This document shows, in pieces, positions 1 to 11,223 of a DNA stretch of 64,000 nucleotides. The notes beneath the pieces are model-generated. The model made no database searches. It was not told the origin of the DNA and was given only the letters and a program-made list of their open reading frames with translations. Where the stretch lies: assembly GCF_029360775.1 (NCBI RefSeq), contig NZ_JARKMZ010000010.1:62001-126000 (forward strand), read 5' to 3'. The position numbers and the translations under genes were made by a program. The DNA is from Daejeonella sp. H1SJ63 (GTDB lineage: Bacteria; Bacteroidota; Bacteroidia; Sphingobacteriales; Sphingobacteriaceae). How positions within the stretch are numbered: the first letter of the stretch is position 1; every line of letters starts with the position of its first letter.

Positions 1-483
1 TATGTGGATGGTAAAGGGCTGAAAATGCCGGTTTCAGATAATTATACTGCAAAGGTGCTGGTAGTTAATGGATTCATTGACGAGGATTTTACAGGTAAGG
101 TTGATACTCTGCAATCAAAACTGATGAAGGACCTTTACCGGGCTGCATTATTTATCAAAGCAGATACACTTTGGGATAGTCAGATCGAACAGCTGTTTGT
201 TGATCTGAATGGAGATATTGAAATGGTACCCAGAGTAGGTGATCATAAAATCATTCTGGGTGATGCCGATTCATTGCAAACCAAGTTCAGAAATCTGTTT
301 TTCTTTTATAAGAAAGCAATCCCCAAGATGGGATGGGATACCTATAAAACAATTAATCTGAAATATGCCAATCAGATTGTTTGTGAAAAAAATGTGACTG
401 ATTCAACACAGCTGAAGTCCGGAAATGTTTCAGCTTCTGCAGACAGTACACAAACAGAAATTAAAGAAGTAACAAAAAATTAA
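1..483 (+). CDS. ftsQ: Cell division protein FtsQ, C-terminal part (cut by window edge)
   Basis: The reading frame is open from the first base, so only the last 160 or so residues are present. FtsQ is a bitopic inner-membrane protein that links early and late divisome proteins through its periplasmic domain; the part seen here would be periplasmic. The call rests on position directly before ftsA and ftsZ and on the Bacteroidota FtsQ-like pattern (a MPVSDNYTAKVLV stretch, then a beta-rich domain ending near NLKYANQIVCEK). The tail after that is Ser/Thr-rich. The stop lies 10 bases before the ftsA start, which fits one operon. The GTG at 4-6 is inside the gene, not its start. Confidence 0.75.
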   Translation, partial: YVDGKGLKMPVSDNYTAKVLVVNGFIDEDFTGKVDTLQSKLMKDLYRAALFIKADTLWDSQIEQLFVDLNGDIEMVPRVGDHKIILGDADSLQTKFRNLFFFYKKAIPKMGWDTYKTINLKYANQIVCEKNVTDSTQLKSGNVSASADSTQTEIKEVTKN

Positions 484-493
484 TGCTAATCAT

Positions 494-1840
494 ATGGATC
501 AAATTAACTCAGCCTCAGCAAAAAATTCACCAATAGTTGTCGGACTAGATATCGGTACTACGAAGATTTGCGTAACCGTTGGGCGCAGGAGTGAACACGG
601 CAAGATCGAGATCTTGGGTATCGGTAAGGCCGAATCTGCAGGTGTAACCCGTGGAGTGGTTTCAAATATTCAAAAGACAGTTCAGGCGATTATGCTTGCC
701 GTTGAAGAAGCCAGTGCACAGTCAAATGTGGATGTAAAGGTAGTAAATGTTGGGATTGCCGGGCAGCACATCAAAAGTTTGCAGCACCGTGGTATTCTTA
801 CCCGTAAGGAATTGAATACTGAGATTCAGCGCAAGGATATCGATAAGCTTATCGAAGATATGTACAAGCTTCTTATGCCACCGGGAGAGGAGATCATTCA
901 TGTATTACCGCAGGAGTTCACTGTTGATAATGAGCCGGGTGTAAAAGATCCTATCGGTATGGCAGGGGTGCGTCTTGAGGCAAATTTTCATATTATTTCA
1001 GGACATGTTAGTGCAGTGAAGAACATTTTGAAATGTGTGGGTAATGCCGGACTTGAAACCCAGGAATTGATTCTTGAACCATTAGCATCTTCTGAATCTG
1101 TATTGAGTGAAGAAGAAAAGGAAGCCGGAGTTGTGCTTGTTGATATTGGTGGCGGTACAACCGATCTGGCTATTTTTCATGAAGGAATTATCAGGCATAC
1201 TGCAGTGATCCCGTTCGGAGGTAATAGTGTAACAGAAGATATCCGTGAGGGATGTTCAGTGATGCGTAATCAGGCTGAACTACTGAAGACACGTTTTGGC
1301 TCGGCACTTGCTGAAGAGAATAAAGAAAATGAAATTATCTGTGTTCCGGGTCTTCGGGGCAGAGAACCGAAAGAGATCTCAGTTAAGAATCTGGCTTATG
1401 TGATTCAGGCCAGAATGGAAGAGATTATCGAACACGTTTATTATGAGATTAAATCTTCGGGCTTTGAGAAAAAGCTGATAGCAGGTATTGTGATAACCGG
1501 AGGCGGTGCGCAATTGAAGCATTTGCCTCAGCTGGTTGAATTTGTAACCGGACTGGATGCACGCGTTGGATATCCGAATGAGCATCTTGCAAAAAATGAT
1601 GTTTTGCCTAAGAATGTTTACGATGAGCTGAAAAGCCCAATGTATGCAACCGGTATCGGATTGCTGATCAAGGGAATTCAAAAGGCAGAAATGCTGGAGG
1701 AGACTATAAGCAGAGCTAAATCTCCTGAGGTAGCCCCCCTGGCAGAGAAGCCTAAAAAACCTATGGGTTTATTGGATTCACTGCTTCAAAAGGGAGCCAG
1801 ATTTATTAAAGATGATATCAAAGATGAGGACTATGTTTAA
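494..1840 (+). CDS. ftsA: Cell division protein FtsA
   Basis: Actin-like ATPase that anchors FtsZ filaments to the cytoplasmic membrane. The protein has 448 residues. An ASKHA phosphate-1 motif (GLDIGTTK) lies at residues 17-24 and the phosphate-2 motif DIGGGTTDL at 217-225; a GGGAQL adenosine motif comes later. Near the C-terminus a stretch starting GLLDSLLQKGARF looks like the usual amphipathic membrane-targeting helix, so the gene is complete. It follows ftsQ by 10 bases and precedes ftsZ by 128 bases. That gap holds several DnaA-box-like sequences, described separately. Confidence 0.97.
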   Translation: MDQINSASAKNSPIVVGLDIGTTKICVTVGRRSEHGKIEILGIGKAESAGVTRGVVSNIQKTVQAIMLAVEEASAQSNVDVKVVNVGIAGQHIKSLQHRGILTRKELNTEIQRKDIDKLIEDMYKLLMPPGEEIIHVLPQEFTVDNEPGVKDPIGMAGVRLEANFHIISGHVSAVKNILKCVGNAGLETQELILEPLASSESVLSEEEKEAGVVLVDIGGGTTDLAIFHEGIIRHTAVIPFGGNSVTEDIREGCSVMRNQAELLKTRFGSALAEENKENEIICVPGLRGREPKEISVKNLAYVIQARMEEIIEHVYYEIKSSGFEKKLIAGIVITGGGAQLKHLPQLVEFVTGLDARVGYPNEHLAKNDVLPKNVYDELKSPMYATGIGLLIKGIQKAEMLEETISRAKSPEVAPLAEKPKKPMGLLDSLLQKGARFIKDDIKDEDYV

Positions 1841-1843
1841 TAA

Positions 1844-1902
1844 TTATCCACAAAAAGAGAATTTCCCACATTCTAACAATTGTGGAAAACGACTGTGGAA
1901 AA
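1844..1902. promoter_or_regulatory. Cluster of four DnaA-box-like 9-mers between ftsA and ftsZ
   Basis: The 128-base gap between ftsA and ftsZ holds TTATCCACA at 1844-1852 (a perfect E. coli-type DnaA box), TTTCCCACA at 1862-1870, and TGTGGAAAA at 1881-1889 and 1894-1902. The last two are the reverse complement of TTTTCCACA, one mismatch from consensus. Two boxes point each way, and the middle pair forms an inverted repeat. A role in DnaA binding is an inference from sequence only. Confidence 0.5.
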
Positions 1903-1968
1903 TTATTTAATATTAGACCGGAAACTGTCTGAGCACGAAAAAGATTTACCCAACTGATTATTAAAGAT

Positions 1969-3594
1969 ATGCAGTTTGAAATGTTAAAAGAAAAGTCATC
2001 AATCATCAAGGTAATTGGTGTTGGTGGCGGCGGTGGTAACGCTGTAAACCATATGTACCGCCAGGGAATCACAGGTGTTGATTTCATTATTTGTAATACG
2101 GATGCTCAGGCTCTTGAGCTTAGCCCGATCCCTAACAAGGTTCAGTTAGGGGCAAGTTTAACTGAAGGGATGGGTGCCGGGTCAATACCTGAAGTGGGTA
2201 AGAACTCTGCAATTGAAAATATCGATGATATCAAGCGTATGCTTGGGTCAAATACCAAAATGCTTTTCATTACTGCAGGAATGGGTGGTGGTACCGGAAC
2301 CGGTGCCAGTCCGATTATTGCAAAAGCAGCAAAAGAAATGGATATTCTTACTGTAGGAATCATTACTACTCCTTTCTCATTTGAAGGAAAGCGCAGGAAG
2401 ATTCAGGCAGAAGAGGGTCTGGAAGAGTTCAAGAAATATGTAGATTCTTATCTGGTTATTTCAAACGATCGTTTACGTGAGATATTTGGTAACCTGACTC
2501 TGGGTTCTGCATTTGCACAGGCAGATAATATTTTAACAACTGCTGCCAAGGGAATTGCTGAAATCATCACTATTCCGGGATATATCAACGTTGACTTTAA
2601 GGATGTGCGTACCGTAATGAAAGAAAGCGGAGTGGCCATCATGGGAAGCTATGCAGCAGAGGGCGAAAATCGTGCTTTGAGAGCCGTTGAAGGAGCGCTG
2701 GCTTCTCCATTATTAAAAGATAATGAAATTGAGGGCGCCCGTTATATTCTTCTGAATATCAGCTCAGGTGATAAGGAAGTAACCATGGATGAGGTGAGTA
2801 TCATTACAGACTATATTCAGCAGGAAGCCGGACTTGCAGCTGATTTGATCTGGGGTAACTGTTCAGATGATACTCTTGGAGAGAAAATTTCAGTTACGAT
2901 CATCGCAACAGGCTTCCAGACTATGGAAGAGCGTGAAGTAGAAAAGAGCCAGGTACGTAAAGTGTCACTTTTAACTCCAGAGCAGGCTCCTCTGGTAAAA
3001 CCTGTGCAGGAAAACACCTTTATTGAGTCTAAGAAAGAGGAAATTAACGAACCGGTGCTGAAAGCTGTTGAAGAAAGCCAGGCAGATCTGTTTGCCGGAT
3101 ATTTTCAAAGTGCTCCAAAAGTAGAAGAGGAAAAGGTATCTGACACTGATGTTCTGCGTCATACGCTAACTGAAGAAGTTTCTCAGGAACCTGTTCAGAT
3201 GGAAGTTAAAGCAACAGAAACAAGCTTCGAATTTGAATTCAGATCAGAAGAGATTACTGCAGAACTTGAAGAGCCGGTAGCAGAGCGTGCAGAGGAAGAA
3301 ACTCCGATGACCTGGGTTAATCCGGATGAAAATAAAACAGATGAATCGATCGAAGAGCAATTGCGTAAATCGAAAGAAAGAATACTTCGTCTTAAAGACC
3401 TGAGTATGAAGCTTCGTACTGCCAATGGGCTTCAGGAGCTGGAGAGCGAACCCGCCTATAAGCGTAAACAAATGTCATTATTGGATGTTCCTCATTCATC
3501 AGAATCGCAGGTCTCACGCTTTACACTGAGTAATGATGAGGGTATTACTGAAATCAGACCTAATAATTCTTTTTTGCACGATAATGTAGACTAA
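1969..3594 (+). CDS. ftsZ: Cell division GTPase FtsZ
   Basis: Tubulin-like GTPase that forms the division ring. The protein has 541 residues. The N-terminal glycine loop GVGGGGGNAV, the tubulin signature GGGTGTG at residues 106-112, and a T7-loop-like NVDFKDV stretch near residue 208 are all visible. The GTPase core ends near residue 325 and is followed by a tail of over 200 residues rich in Glu, longer than the E. coli tail but usual in Bacteroidota. I chose the ATG that gives MQFEMLKEKS, the common start in this phylum. A terminator follows the stop, so this is probably the end of the division operon. Confidence 0.98.
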   Translation: MQFEMLKEKSSIIKVIGVGGGGGNAVNHMYRQGITGVDFIICNTDAQALELSPIPNKVQLGASLTEGMGAGSIPEVGKNSAIENIDDIKRMLGSNTKMLFITAGMGGGTGTGASPIIAKAAKEMDILTVGIITTPFSFEGKRRKIQAEEGLEEFKKYVDSYLVISNDRLREIFGNLTLGSAFAQADNILTTAAKGIAEIITIPGYINVDFKDVRTVMKESGVAIMGSYAAEGENRALRAVEGALASPLLKDNEIEGARYILLNISSGDKEVTMDEVSIITDYIQQEAGLAADLIWGNCSDDTLGEKISVTIIATGFQTMEEREVEKSQVRKVSLLTPEQAPLVKPVQENTFIESKKEEINEPVLKAVEESQADLFAGYFQSAPKVEEEKVSDTDVLRHTLTEEVSQEPVQMEVKATETSFEFEFRSEEITAELEEPVAERAEEETPMTWVNPDENKTDESIEEQLRKSKERILRLKDLSMKLRTANGLQELESEPAYKRKQMSLLDVPHSSESQVSRFTLSNDEGITEIRPNNSFLHDNVD

Positions 3595-3613
3595 GAACAA
3601 TAAATATCATTTG

Positions 3614-3650
3614 AAAGGCCTTTATTCCATGAATTAAGGCCTTTTATCTT
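3614..3650 (+). terminator. Rho-independent terminator after ftsZ
   Basis: Arms AAAGGCCTT (3614-3622) and AAGGCCTTT (3636-3644) pair perfectly around a short loop, followed by a T-rich stretch. It lies 20 bases after the ftsZ stop. Confidence 0.8.
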
Positions 3651-3737
3651 TTCCGGGAGCTCTTGAATTAGCTTTTGATAATCAGGCGCTAAATCTTAAC
3701 TTTGCCGGAAGTTATGCTAACAATAAAATTATAAGAA

Positions 3738-4973
3738 TTGGATTTATTTGATAAAATTTCGAAAAATATGGGACCTCTGGGCCAGCACCAGAAAATGGCC
3801 CATGGTTATTTCTCTTTCCCAAAATTAGAAGGTGAAATAGGTCCACATATGATGTTCAGAGGTAAAGAACACCTGGTATGGAGTTTGAATAATTACCTCG
3901 GACTTGCAAATCATCCGGAAGTACGCAAAGCTGATGCAGATGGAGCTGCAGAATTCGGTCTTGCATATCCGATGGGTGCCCGTATGATGTCGGGTAACTC
4001 TAATAATCACGAAGCGCTTGAAAGAGAGCTTGCTGATTTCGTAGGAAAGCAGGATGCATTCCTGCTGAATTACGGTTATCAGGGAATCATGTCTGCCATC
4101 GATGCAATTGTTGATCGTCATGACGTAATTGTTTATGATGCTGAATCGCATGCATGTATCATTGATGGAGTGCGTTTGCACCAGGGTAAGCGTTTCGTTT
4201 ACACTCATAATGATATGGAAAGCCTTGACAAGCAGCTTGAAAGAGCTACTAAATGGGTTGAGAATACCGGGGGCGCTATACTTGTAATTACTGAAGGTGT
4301 GTTCGGTATGTCAGGTGCACAGGGTAAACTTAAAGAGATCGTTGATAAGAAGCAGAAGTACAGTTTCCGTTTGCTTATTGATGATGCTCATGGTTTTGGA
4401 ACTATGGGGCCGACGGGTGCCGGAACTCATGAGGAGCAGGGATGTATTGATGGCGTTGATATTTATTTTGGAACCTTCGCCAAGTCAATGGCAGGAATAG
4501 GTGCATTCATTGCATCAACTGAGGAAATTACTAATTTCTTCCGTTATAATATGCGCTCACAGATTTTCGCTAAGTCATTGCCTATGCCAATGGTTGTTGG
4601 TCTGCGCAAACGTCTGGAATTACTCAGAAGCACTCCTGAGCTCAGAGAAAAACTTTGGTTCATCGCTACCAGTCTTCAGAACGGACTAAAAGAAAGAGGA
4701 TTTAATATCGGTGTAACAAATACAATGGTAACTCCTGTGTTTCTTGAAGGTGAATTGTCTGAAGCCACAGCTATCACAATGGATCTGAGAGAGAATTATA
4801 GCATATTCTGCTCTATTGTTGTATATCCGGTAATTCCTAAGGGTCTGATCATGCTGAGACTTATTCCAACTGCTCTTCATACTATTGAAGATGTGAACAG
4901 AACCCTGAAAGCTTACAGTGAAGTGGCAGAGAAATTGAAACTTGGTTATTACAAGGGAAAGAGTGGAATTTAA
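3738..4973 (+). CDS. PLP-dependent alpha-oxoamine synthase family enzyme (serine palmitoyltransferase-like)
   Basis: Fold-type I PLP enzyme of the family that condenses an amino acid with an acyl-CoA (serine palmitoyltransferase, AONS, KBL). The protein has 411 residues. The cofactor-binding Asp and His are in LLIDDAHGFG and the Schiff-base lysine is in GTFAKSMAG; the NNYLGLANHPEV and DAESHACIIDG motifs are also typical. The start is TTG at 3738 (MDLFDKISKN); the next in-frame ATG would remove conserved sequence. Bacteroidota make sphingolipids, so an SPT role is plausible, but the sequence differs from the Bacteroides enzyme as I remember it, and substrate cannot be told from sequence alone. 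Terminators on both sides suggest a single-gene unit. Confidence 0.8.
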   Translation: MDLFDKISKNMGPLGQHQKMAHGYFSFPKLEGEIGPHMMFRGKEHLVWSLNNYLGLANHPEVRKADADGAAEFGLAYPMGARMMSGNSNNHEALERELADFVGKQDAFLLNYGYQGIMSAIDAIVDRHDVIVYDAESHACIIDGVRLHQGKRFVYTHNDMESLDKQLERATKWVENTGGAILVITEGVFGMSGAQGKLKEIVDKKQKYSFRLLIDDAHGFGTMGPTGAGTHEEQGCIDGVDIYFGTFAKSMAGIGAFIASTEEITNFFRYNMRSQIFAKSLPMPMVVGLRKRLELLRSTPELREKLWFIATSLQNGLKERGFNIGVTNTMVTPVFLEGELSEATAITMDLRENYSIFCSIVVYPVIPKGLIMLRLIPTALHTIEDVNRTLKAYSEVAEKLKLGYYKGKSGI

Positions 4974-5013
4974 ACCTTATTGATTAGGTATTATCTGCAT
5001 TTTTCTAATTTTT

Positions 5014-5052
5014 AAAATATGCCCTCAGAAGCCTTCTGAGGGCATATTTTTT
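5014..5052 (+). terminator. Strong Rho-independent terminator
   Basis: A perfect 17-base-pair stem (AAAATATGCCCTCAGAA with its complement) around the loop GCC, followed by a run of T. It ends the synthase gene and could work in both directions. Confidence 0.9.
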
Positions 5053-5111
5053 TTAATCTGTTTTGTAATTTGCTGAAAAAGAATTACTTATCGCCTTTAT
5101 GTTCAATGTTT

Positions 5112-5139
5112 TTGTGAATAACTATAAAAAATGTGGAAA
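5112..5139. promoter_or_regulatory. Two DnaA-box-like sites upstream of the Hc1-like gene
   Basis: TGTGAATAA at 5112-5120 is the reverse complement of TTATTCACA, a perfect match to TTATnCACA. TGTGGAAAA at 5131-5139 is one mismatch away. Both point the same way and lie in a 277-base AT-rich gap just before the histone-like gene. Function is inferred only. Confidence 0.4.
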
Positions 5140-5250
5140 AAAACGCTAAAAACGCAAGATTTTATTTGTTTCAAGTATTCTTTATTTAAAAAAAACGTTA
5201 TACATTAGATAACAAAACAATACTAACCTCATAACTAAAGGATTAACAAC

Positions 5251-5448
5251 ATGAAAAAATTCACCGAAGCAAAAAATTTATTTGAATCACTGGAAGCTGA
5301 TGCTGAAAAATTCTACAGTAAAGCAAACAGTGCAGCTGGTACCCGTGTAAGAAAAGGTATGCAGGATTTAAAGAATCTGGCTCAGGCTATCCGTCTTGAA
5401 GTTCAGGAAATGAAAAACAAAGAAGCTGCAAAAGCGAAGAAAAAGTAA
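5251..5448 (+). CDS. Histone H1-like protein (Hc1-type)
   Basis: Small basic DNA-binding protein of 65 residues. The sequence has a helical N-terminal half, a conserved RVRKGMQDLKNLAQ segment and a lysine-rich tail ending AAKAKKK. This matches the short Hc1-like proteins widespread in Bacteroidota, thought to be nucleoid proteins. It stands alone between two terminators, preceded by a long AT-rich region that should hold its promoter and two DnaA-box-like sites. The exact role in this organism is unknown. Confidence 0.85.
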   Translation: MKKFTEAKNLFESLEADAEKFYSKANSAAGTRVRKGMQDLKNLAQAIRLEVQEMKNKEAAKAKKK

Positions 5449-5468
5449 TTCTTCTGAAGAAATTTAAA

Positions 5469-5497
5469 GGCCCGTTAGATCATAACGGGCTTTTTCT
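5469..5497 (+). terminator. Terminator between the Hc1-like gene and dapA
   Basis: GCCCGTTA (5470-5477) pairs with TAACGGGC (5483-5490) around GATCA, followed by TTTTT. It lies between convergent genes and mainly serves the rightward one. Confidence 0.85.
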
Positions 5498-5512
5498 GTT
5501 TTAAAGGTTTTT

Positions 5513-6397
5513 TTAGAGCAAATTTAATTGCTCAAGTTTGGTTTTGATCAGCTGTTCAGTTGCATCACTTACGTTTACAAGCGGCAAACGCATCGTATCT
5601 TCACAAATACCCAATAATTTCATCGCTGATTTTACTCCACCCGGATTACCTTCCACAAAGCAAAGGGAGATAAGTTCAGTAATGCTGTGATGTAATGGCT
5701 GTGCTTCAATGAATTTGCCATCCAGACACATACGCACCATGGTAGAGAATATTCCCGGTAATGCATTACCAATAACAGAAATAACACCTGCAGCCCCCAT
5801 GGCAATCAATGGTAAGGTGATAGGATCATCTCCGGAAATGAAAAGAAAGTCTTCAGGCTTGTCTTTAATAATTTTGTTAAACTGGTCAAAATTGCCTGAT
5901 GCTTCTTTCATGGCAATAATGTTCTTGAAATCATGAGCCAGACGAAGTGTTGTATCAGCGCTCATATTTACACCTGTCCTTCCCGGAACATTGTATAAGA
6001 AGACAGGCAGCTCACTTTCCTGTGCAAGTGCCTTGTAATGCTGGTAAATTCCTTCCTGTGTGGGTTTATTATAATATGGACAAACTGAGAGTACAGCATC
6101 AAACCCCTTTGAATCAAATTTTTTCAGGTCTTTGATCACTTCTGCTGTATTATTGCCACCTATGCCTGCAACCAATGGAACTCTTCCGTTTACATGAGAC
6201 AAAGTTGTTTCCCATACAGCCTTTTTCTCATCACTGCTGAGTGTTGCTGCTTCGCCGGTTGTACCTAAAGAAACAATGTATTCAACCCCGCCATTGATGA
6301 TATAATCAAGGACATTCCTGAGGTCTGTATGATCCACAGATCCATCTGCTTTGAAAGGAGTAATAACTGCTACTCCAGTTCCATGAAATTTGTTCAT
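5513..6397 (-). CDS. dapA: 4-hydroxy-tetrahydrodipicolinate synthase
   Basis: Condenses pyruvate with aspartate semialdehyde, the first committed step of lysine and diaminopimelate synthesis, in the cytoplasm. With the ATG at 6397 the protein has 294 residues, the usual family length. Schiff-base Lys164 (IAMKEASGN), catalytic Tyr135 (LYNVPGRTG) and the Thr46-Thr47 pair (SLGTTGEA) are all present. A longer open frame upstream adds 30 residues unlike the family, so I rejected it. ligA ends 94 bases upstream on the same strand, so the two may be cotranscribed. Confidence 0.97.
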   Translation of the reverse strand: MNKFHGTGVAVITPFKADGSVDHTDLRNVLDYIINGGVEYIVSLGTTGEAATLSSDEKKAVWETTLSHVNGRVPLVAGIGGNNTAEVIKDLKKFDSKGFDAVLSVCPYYNKPTQEGIYQHYKALAQESELPVFLYNVPGRTGVNMSADTTLRLAHDFKNIIAMKEASGNFDQFNKIIKDKPEDFLFISGDDPITLPLIAMGAAGVISVIGNALPGIFSTMVRMCLDGKFIEAQPLHHSITELISLCFVEGNPGGVKSAMKLLGICEDTMRLPLVNVSDATEQLIKTKLEQLNLL

Positions 6398-6491
6398 TTT
6401 ATTTGTATTAAACCAAATTTGGTTTGCGAATTTAAGGGCAAGAACCCCAATTTTAAAACGATTTGCTAAAAAATAGCAATTTATCACAAAA

Positions 6492-8558
<2,067 letters not shown>

Positions 8559-8628
8559 TCAGAGTTAAATTTTGTTAGAATAATGAAAATGCGAAAACCG
8601 GATAATTGACGACAGATAACTTACTGAT

Positions 8629-9306
8629 TCAGCTCTCAATTAACTTTGAGTGTATTTCGTCATAAATATCCATATAATTTCCAAGCAGATTATGATGGTA
8701 GTCGTTTAGTATTTTACTGAGTTCAAGAACTTCTTGTTCTGTAAGCGGGTCTGCCCAGATTCTCATGCAAATCTTTTTAAGAGCATACATGATATTGTGG
8801 GTTTCCCGATAACTTTCAAGGTATTGGGAGTGAATGAACTTATCAAAGAAAGTAAAAAAATGATCGGTATCGTCCACTTTGTTCAGTTTCAAAAAGCTTC
8901 TGAGTGCTTCACGGTCTGATTCACGCAGGTGAGTGTAAAAATCATTTGTTCTGACATGCTCCCTGATCAGTAACGTACTGTCGAGCATCAATTCAAGTGC
9001 GATATGTGCTAAAAATGAAGGTCTGACGATCGAATTGTTCAGTGCCGGAGTAATTGCTTTTCGGATTTCTCTGGTATGTTCAATGAAAAAGCCTGAATTA
9101 TGAAAATGCCTGTCAACCTTAAGATGCCTTTTCCAGCCTTCAAGTATAGCTTTTTCGAAACTCTTACCAAACAGATGTTCATTTTTTTCGGGATGAATAT
9201 TCCAGTCTTTACGTGCATTTTTAACCAGATCAGGCAATACTGTGCCCAGAACCAGATGTGGATCTTCGCTATGCCGGTCAAAGTAAAAATGAGACAGGAA
9301 GTTCAT
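8629..9306 (-). CDS. ACP phosphodiesterase (AcpH)-like protein
   Basis: The 225-residue protein starts MNFLSHFYFDRH and has GTVLPDLVKNA, a KVDRHFH histidine motif and a FLAHIALELMLDSTLL segment. These match the general layout of the AcpH/DUF479 family (MNFLAH, a DF segment, HRxID), which removes 4'-phosphopantetheine from acyl carrier protein. Similarity to the E. coli protein is only moderate, so the activity is a family-level guess. It is divergent from tyrS, and the 128-base gap between them should hold both promoters. Confidence 0.6.
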   Translation of the reverse strand: MNFLSHFYFDRHSEDPHLVLGTVLPDLVKNARKDWNIHPEKNEHLFGKSFEKAILEGWKRHLKVDRHFHNSGFFIEHTREIRKAITPALNNSIVRPSFLAHIALELMLDSTLLIREHVRTNDFYTHLRESDREALRSFLKLNKVDDTDHFFTFFDKFIHSQYLESYRETHNIMYALKKICMRIWADPLTEQEVLELSKILNDYHHNLLGNYMDIYDEIHSKLIES

Positions 9307-9401
9307 TTTGTATTTATTGGTTAGTCTTGTCAGGCTGATTTTTAGCGCGACAATTATAAAAATACGAAAATATTTGCCATCAGTGGTTTTATCAATTCTC
9401 T

Positions 9402-9409
9402 TATATTTG
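9402..9409 (+). promoter_or_regulatory. Bacteroidota-type -7 promoter element of tyrS
   Basis: TATATTTG matches the TAnnTTTG -7 consensus and lies 25 bases before the tyrS ATG. No clear -33 TTTG is visible at the usual spacing. Confidence 0.55.
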
Positions 9410-9434
9410 CAATCTTAACGATCCTTGAGATAAA

Positions 9435-10718
9435 ATGAATTTTGTAGAAGAATTACGCTGGCGGGGAATGCTGCATGATATAATGCCCGGTACTGAAGAT
9501 GAGTTGAACAAACAAATGACCTCAGGTTATATCGGGTTTGATCCAACCGCAGACTCTTTGCATGTTGGTCACCTGACCCAGATCATGACATTGATCCACT
9601 TTCAGAGAGCAGGGCATAGACCCGTTGCCCTGGTTGGTGGTGCTACCGGAATGGTTGGTGATCCATCAGGGAAATCAGCAGAACGTAATCTTTTGTCGGA
9701 AGAAATTTTGAATCATAATGTGAAGTGTCTTGAACATCAGCTCAAAAAATTCCTTGATTTTAACTGCGGTGCAAACAGCGCTGAGATGGTAAATAATTAC
9801 GACTGGTTTAAGAATTTTACTTTTCTGGATTTTATTCGCGACGTAGGTAAGCATCTGACTGTCAATTATATGATGGCTAAGGATTCTGTTAAAAAACGTC
9901 TTGAAGGTGATACAGGGATGTCTTTTACAGAATTCAGTTATCAGCTGGTTCAGGGCTATGATTTTTACTATTTATGGAAAGAAAGAAACTGCCAGGTACA
10001 AATGGGAGGTTCTGATCAATGGGGGAATATCGTAACAGGGACCGAACTTATTCGCCGTAAAGCTGCAGGAACTGCTTATGCTATCACTACGCAGTTGATC
10101 AAAAAGGCAGATGGTACCAAGTTCGGTAAAACAGAGAGCGGTGCTGTATGGCTTGATCCGGCGAAAACATCTCCGTATAAATTCTATCAGTTCTGGCTAA
10201 ATACCACTGATTCTGACGCAAAAAGCTGGATCAGGATTTTTACATTAAAATCTCAGCCTGAGATTGAACAGCTTGAGAATGAGCATGATGAAGCTCCGCA
10301 TTTGAGGATACTTCAGAAAGCACTGGCTGAAGAGATTACTATCAGAACGCATTCAGATGATGCATTGCAGACAGCATTGAAAACATCTGAATTCCTGTTT
10401 GGGAACGGTTCGCTTGAATTCCTGCAATCTTTATCTGAAACTGAAATAATGGAAGTATTTGAAGGTTTGCCTCAGTTTAAGATAAGCAAAGATGAATTGG
10501 CGGCCGGCATCACTGCTACTGATCTTCTGGCCGAGAAAACTGCAGTTTTCCCGTCTAAAGGAGAGGCCCGTAAAATGATAACCGGAGGTGGGGTATCAGT
10601 AAATAAAGAAAAGGTGCCTGACCCTGTACAATTATTCAGCTCTGCAAACCTTATCAAGGGGAAATTTCTTGTAGCTCAGAAGGGAAAGAAAAACTACTTT
10701 CTGATCATTGCCGGATAG
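9435..10718 (+). CDS. tyrS: Tyrosyl-tRNA synthetase
   Basis: Charges tRNA-Tyr with tyrosine in the cytoplasm. The protein has 427 residues. The class I HIGH-type motif is HVGH at residues 43-46, the KMSKS-equivalent loop is KFGKTESG, and the tyrosine pocket QGYDFYYL followed by MGGSDQWGN is intact. The C-terminal region (residues 365 onward) is an S4-like RNA-binding domain ([13 protein letters not shown]). A hairpin follows the stop. It is a typical single-copy housekeeping gene. Confidence 0.98.
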   Translation: MNFVEELRWRGMLHDIMPGTEDELNKQMTSGYIGFDPTADSLHVGHLTQIMTLIHFQRAGHRPVALVGGATGMVGDPSGKSAERNLLSEEILNHNVKCLEHQLKKFLDFNCGANSAEMVNNYDWFKNFTFLDFIRDVGKHLTVNYMMAKDSVKKRLEGDTGMSFTEFSYQLVQGYDFYYLWKERNCQVQMGGSDQWGNIVTGTELIRRKAAGTAYAITTQLIKKADGTKFGKTESGAVWLDPAKTSPYKFYQFWLNTTDSDAKSWIRIFTLKSQPEIEQLENEHDEAPHLRILQKALAEEITIRTHSDDALQTALKTSEFLFGNGSLEFLQSLSETEIMEVFEGLPQFKISKDELAAGITATDLLAEKTAVFPSKGEARKMITGGGVSVNKEKVPDPVQLFSSANLIKGKFLVAQKGKKNYFLIIAG

Positions 10719-10725
10719 ATAAAAT

Positions 10726-10751
10726 ACTGACAGGATTCAGATTCTGTCAGT
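10726..10751 (+). terminator. Probable terminator after tyrS
   Basis: ACTGACAG (10726-10733) pairs with CTGTCAGT (10744-10751). The downstream sequence is AT-rich but has only short T runs, so this is a moderate candidate. Confidence 0.55.
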
Positions 10752-11223
10752 GTTAATATTATAGTTTCAGCATTTTTCAGATTATATCATGCCATCTGTT
10801 TTTATTGTTATCTTATCTGTATTACTGAATAATATGGGAAGCGTTGGCGGAATAGGTGTATTTACCGGGAAACAAAATTTTCAGCCTTTTGTAAGCAGCT
10901 CGTTTTAACTGGTCAATATATTGCCTAAGTATCAAAAATGCTACATGAGAGTTGTTCATTATTAAGCCCCGTATTTTTTAGATCAAATCTATCCGGATTC
11001 TGAATACTTATTCTGTGCAAATCTATTTAATAGACTGATTGTCAGAGTTTATCGTTGCTGCTTTTCCCTTGATAGGTATCTGCTTGATTTGCATTCTCCA
11101 GATATTTCCGCTGGTGGTATGGGTAAAGTCTGCTATAATTTGTATCCTGCTCTGATATAGGGGGATATGTTTTTTTAAATTATTTTTTTTTAGATTTAAG
11201 ACATAAACTAAAAATCTAATAAA
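10752..11223. other. Intergenic region with no clear gene
   Basis: About 470 bases without a convincing gene. A 39-codon frame at 10789-10908 (starting MPSVFIVILS) looks like a hydrophobic peptide and then a glycine-rich stretch; it has no recognisable RBS and I would not call it a gene. The last 60 bases are very AT-rich and end in a hairpin, TTAGATTT (11190-11197) with AAATCTAA (11212-11219), only four bases before the next start codon. It could limit ribosome access there. Confidence 0.4.

Noticed and set aside
10789-10908. 39-codon hydrophobic frame after tyrS
   Set aside because: No promoter, no RBS and no known family; it lies in sequence that otherwise looks non-coding.
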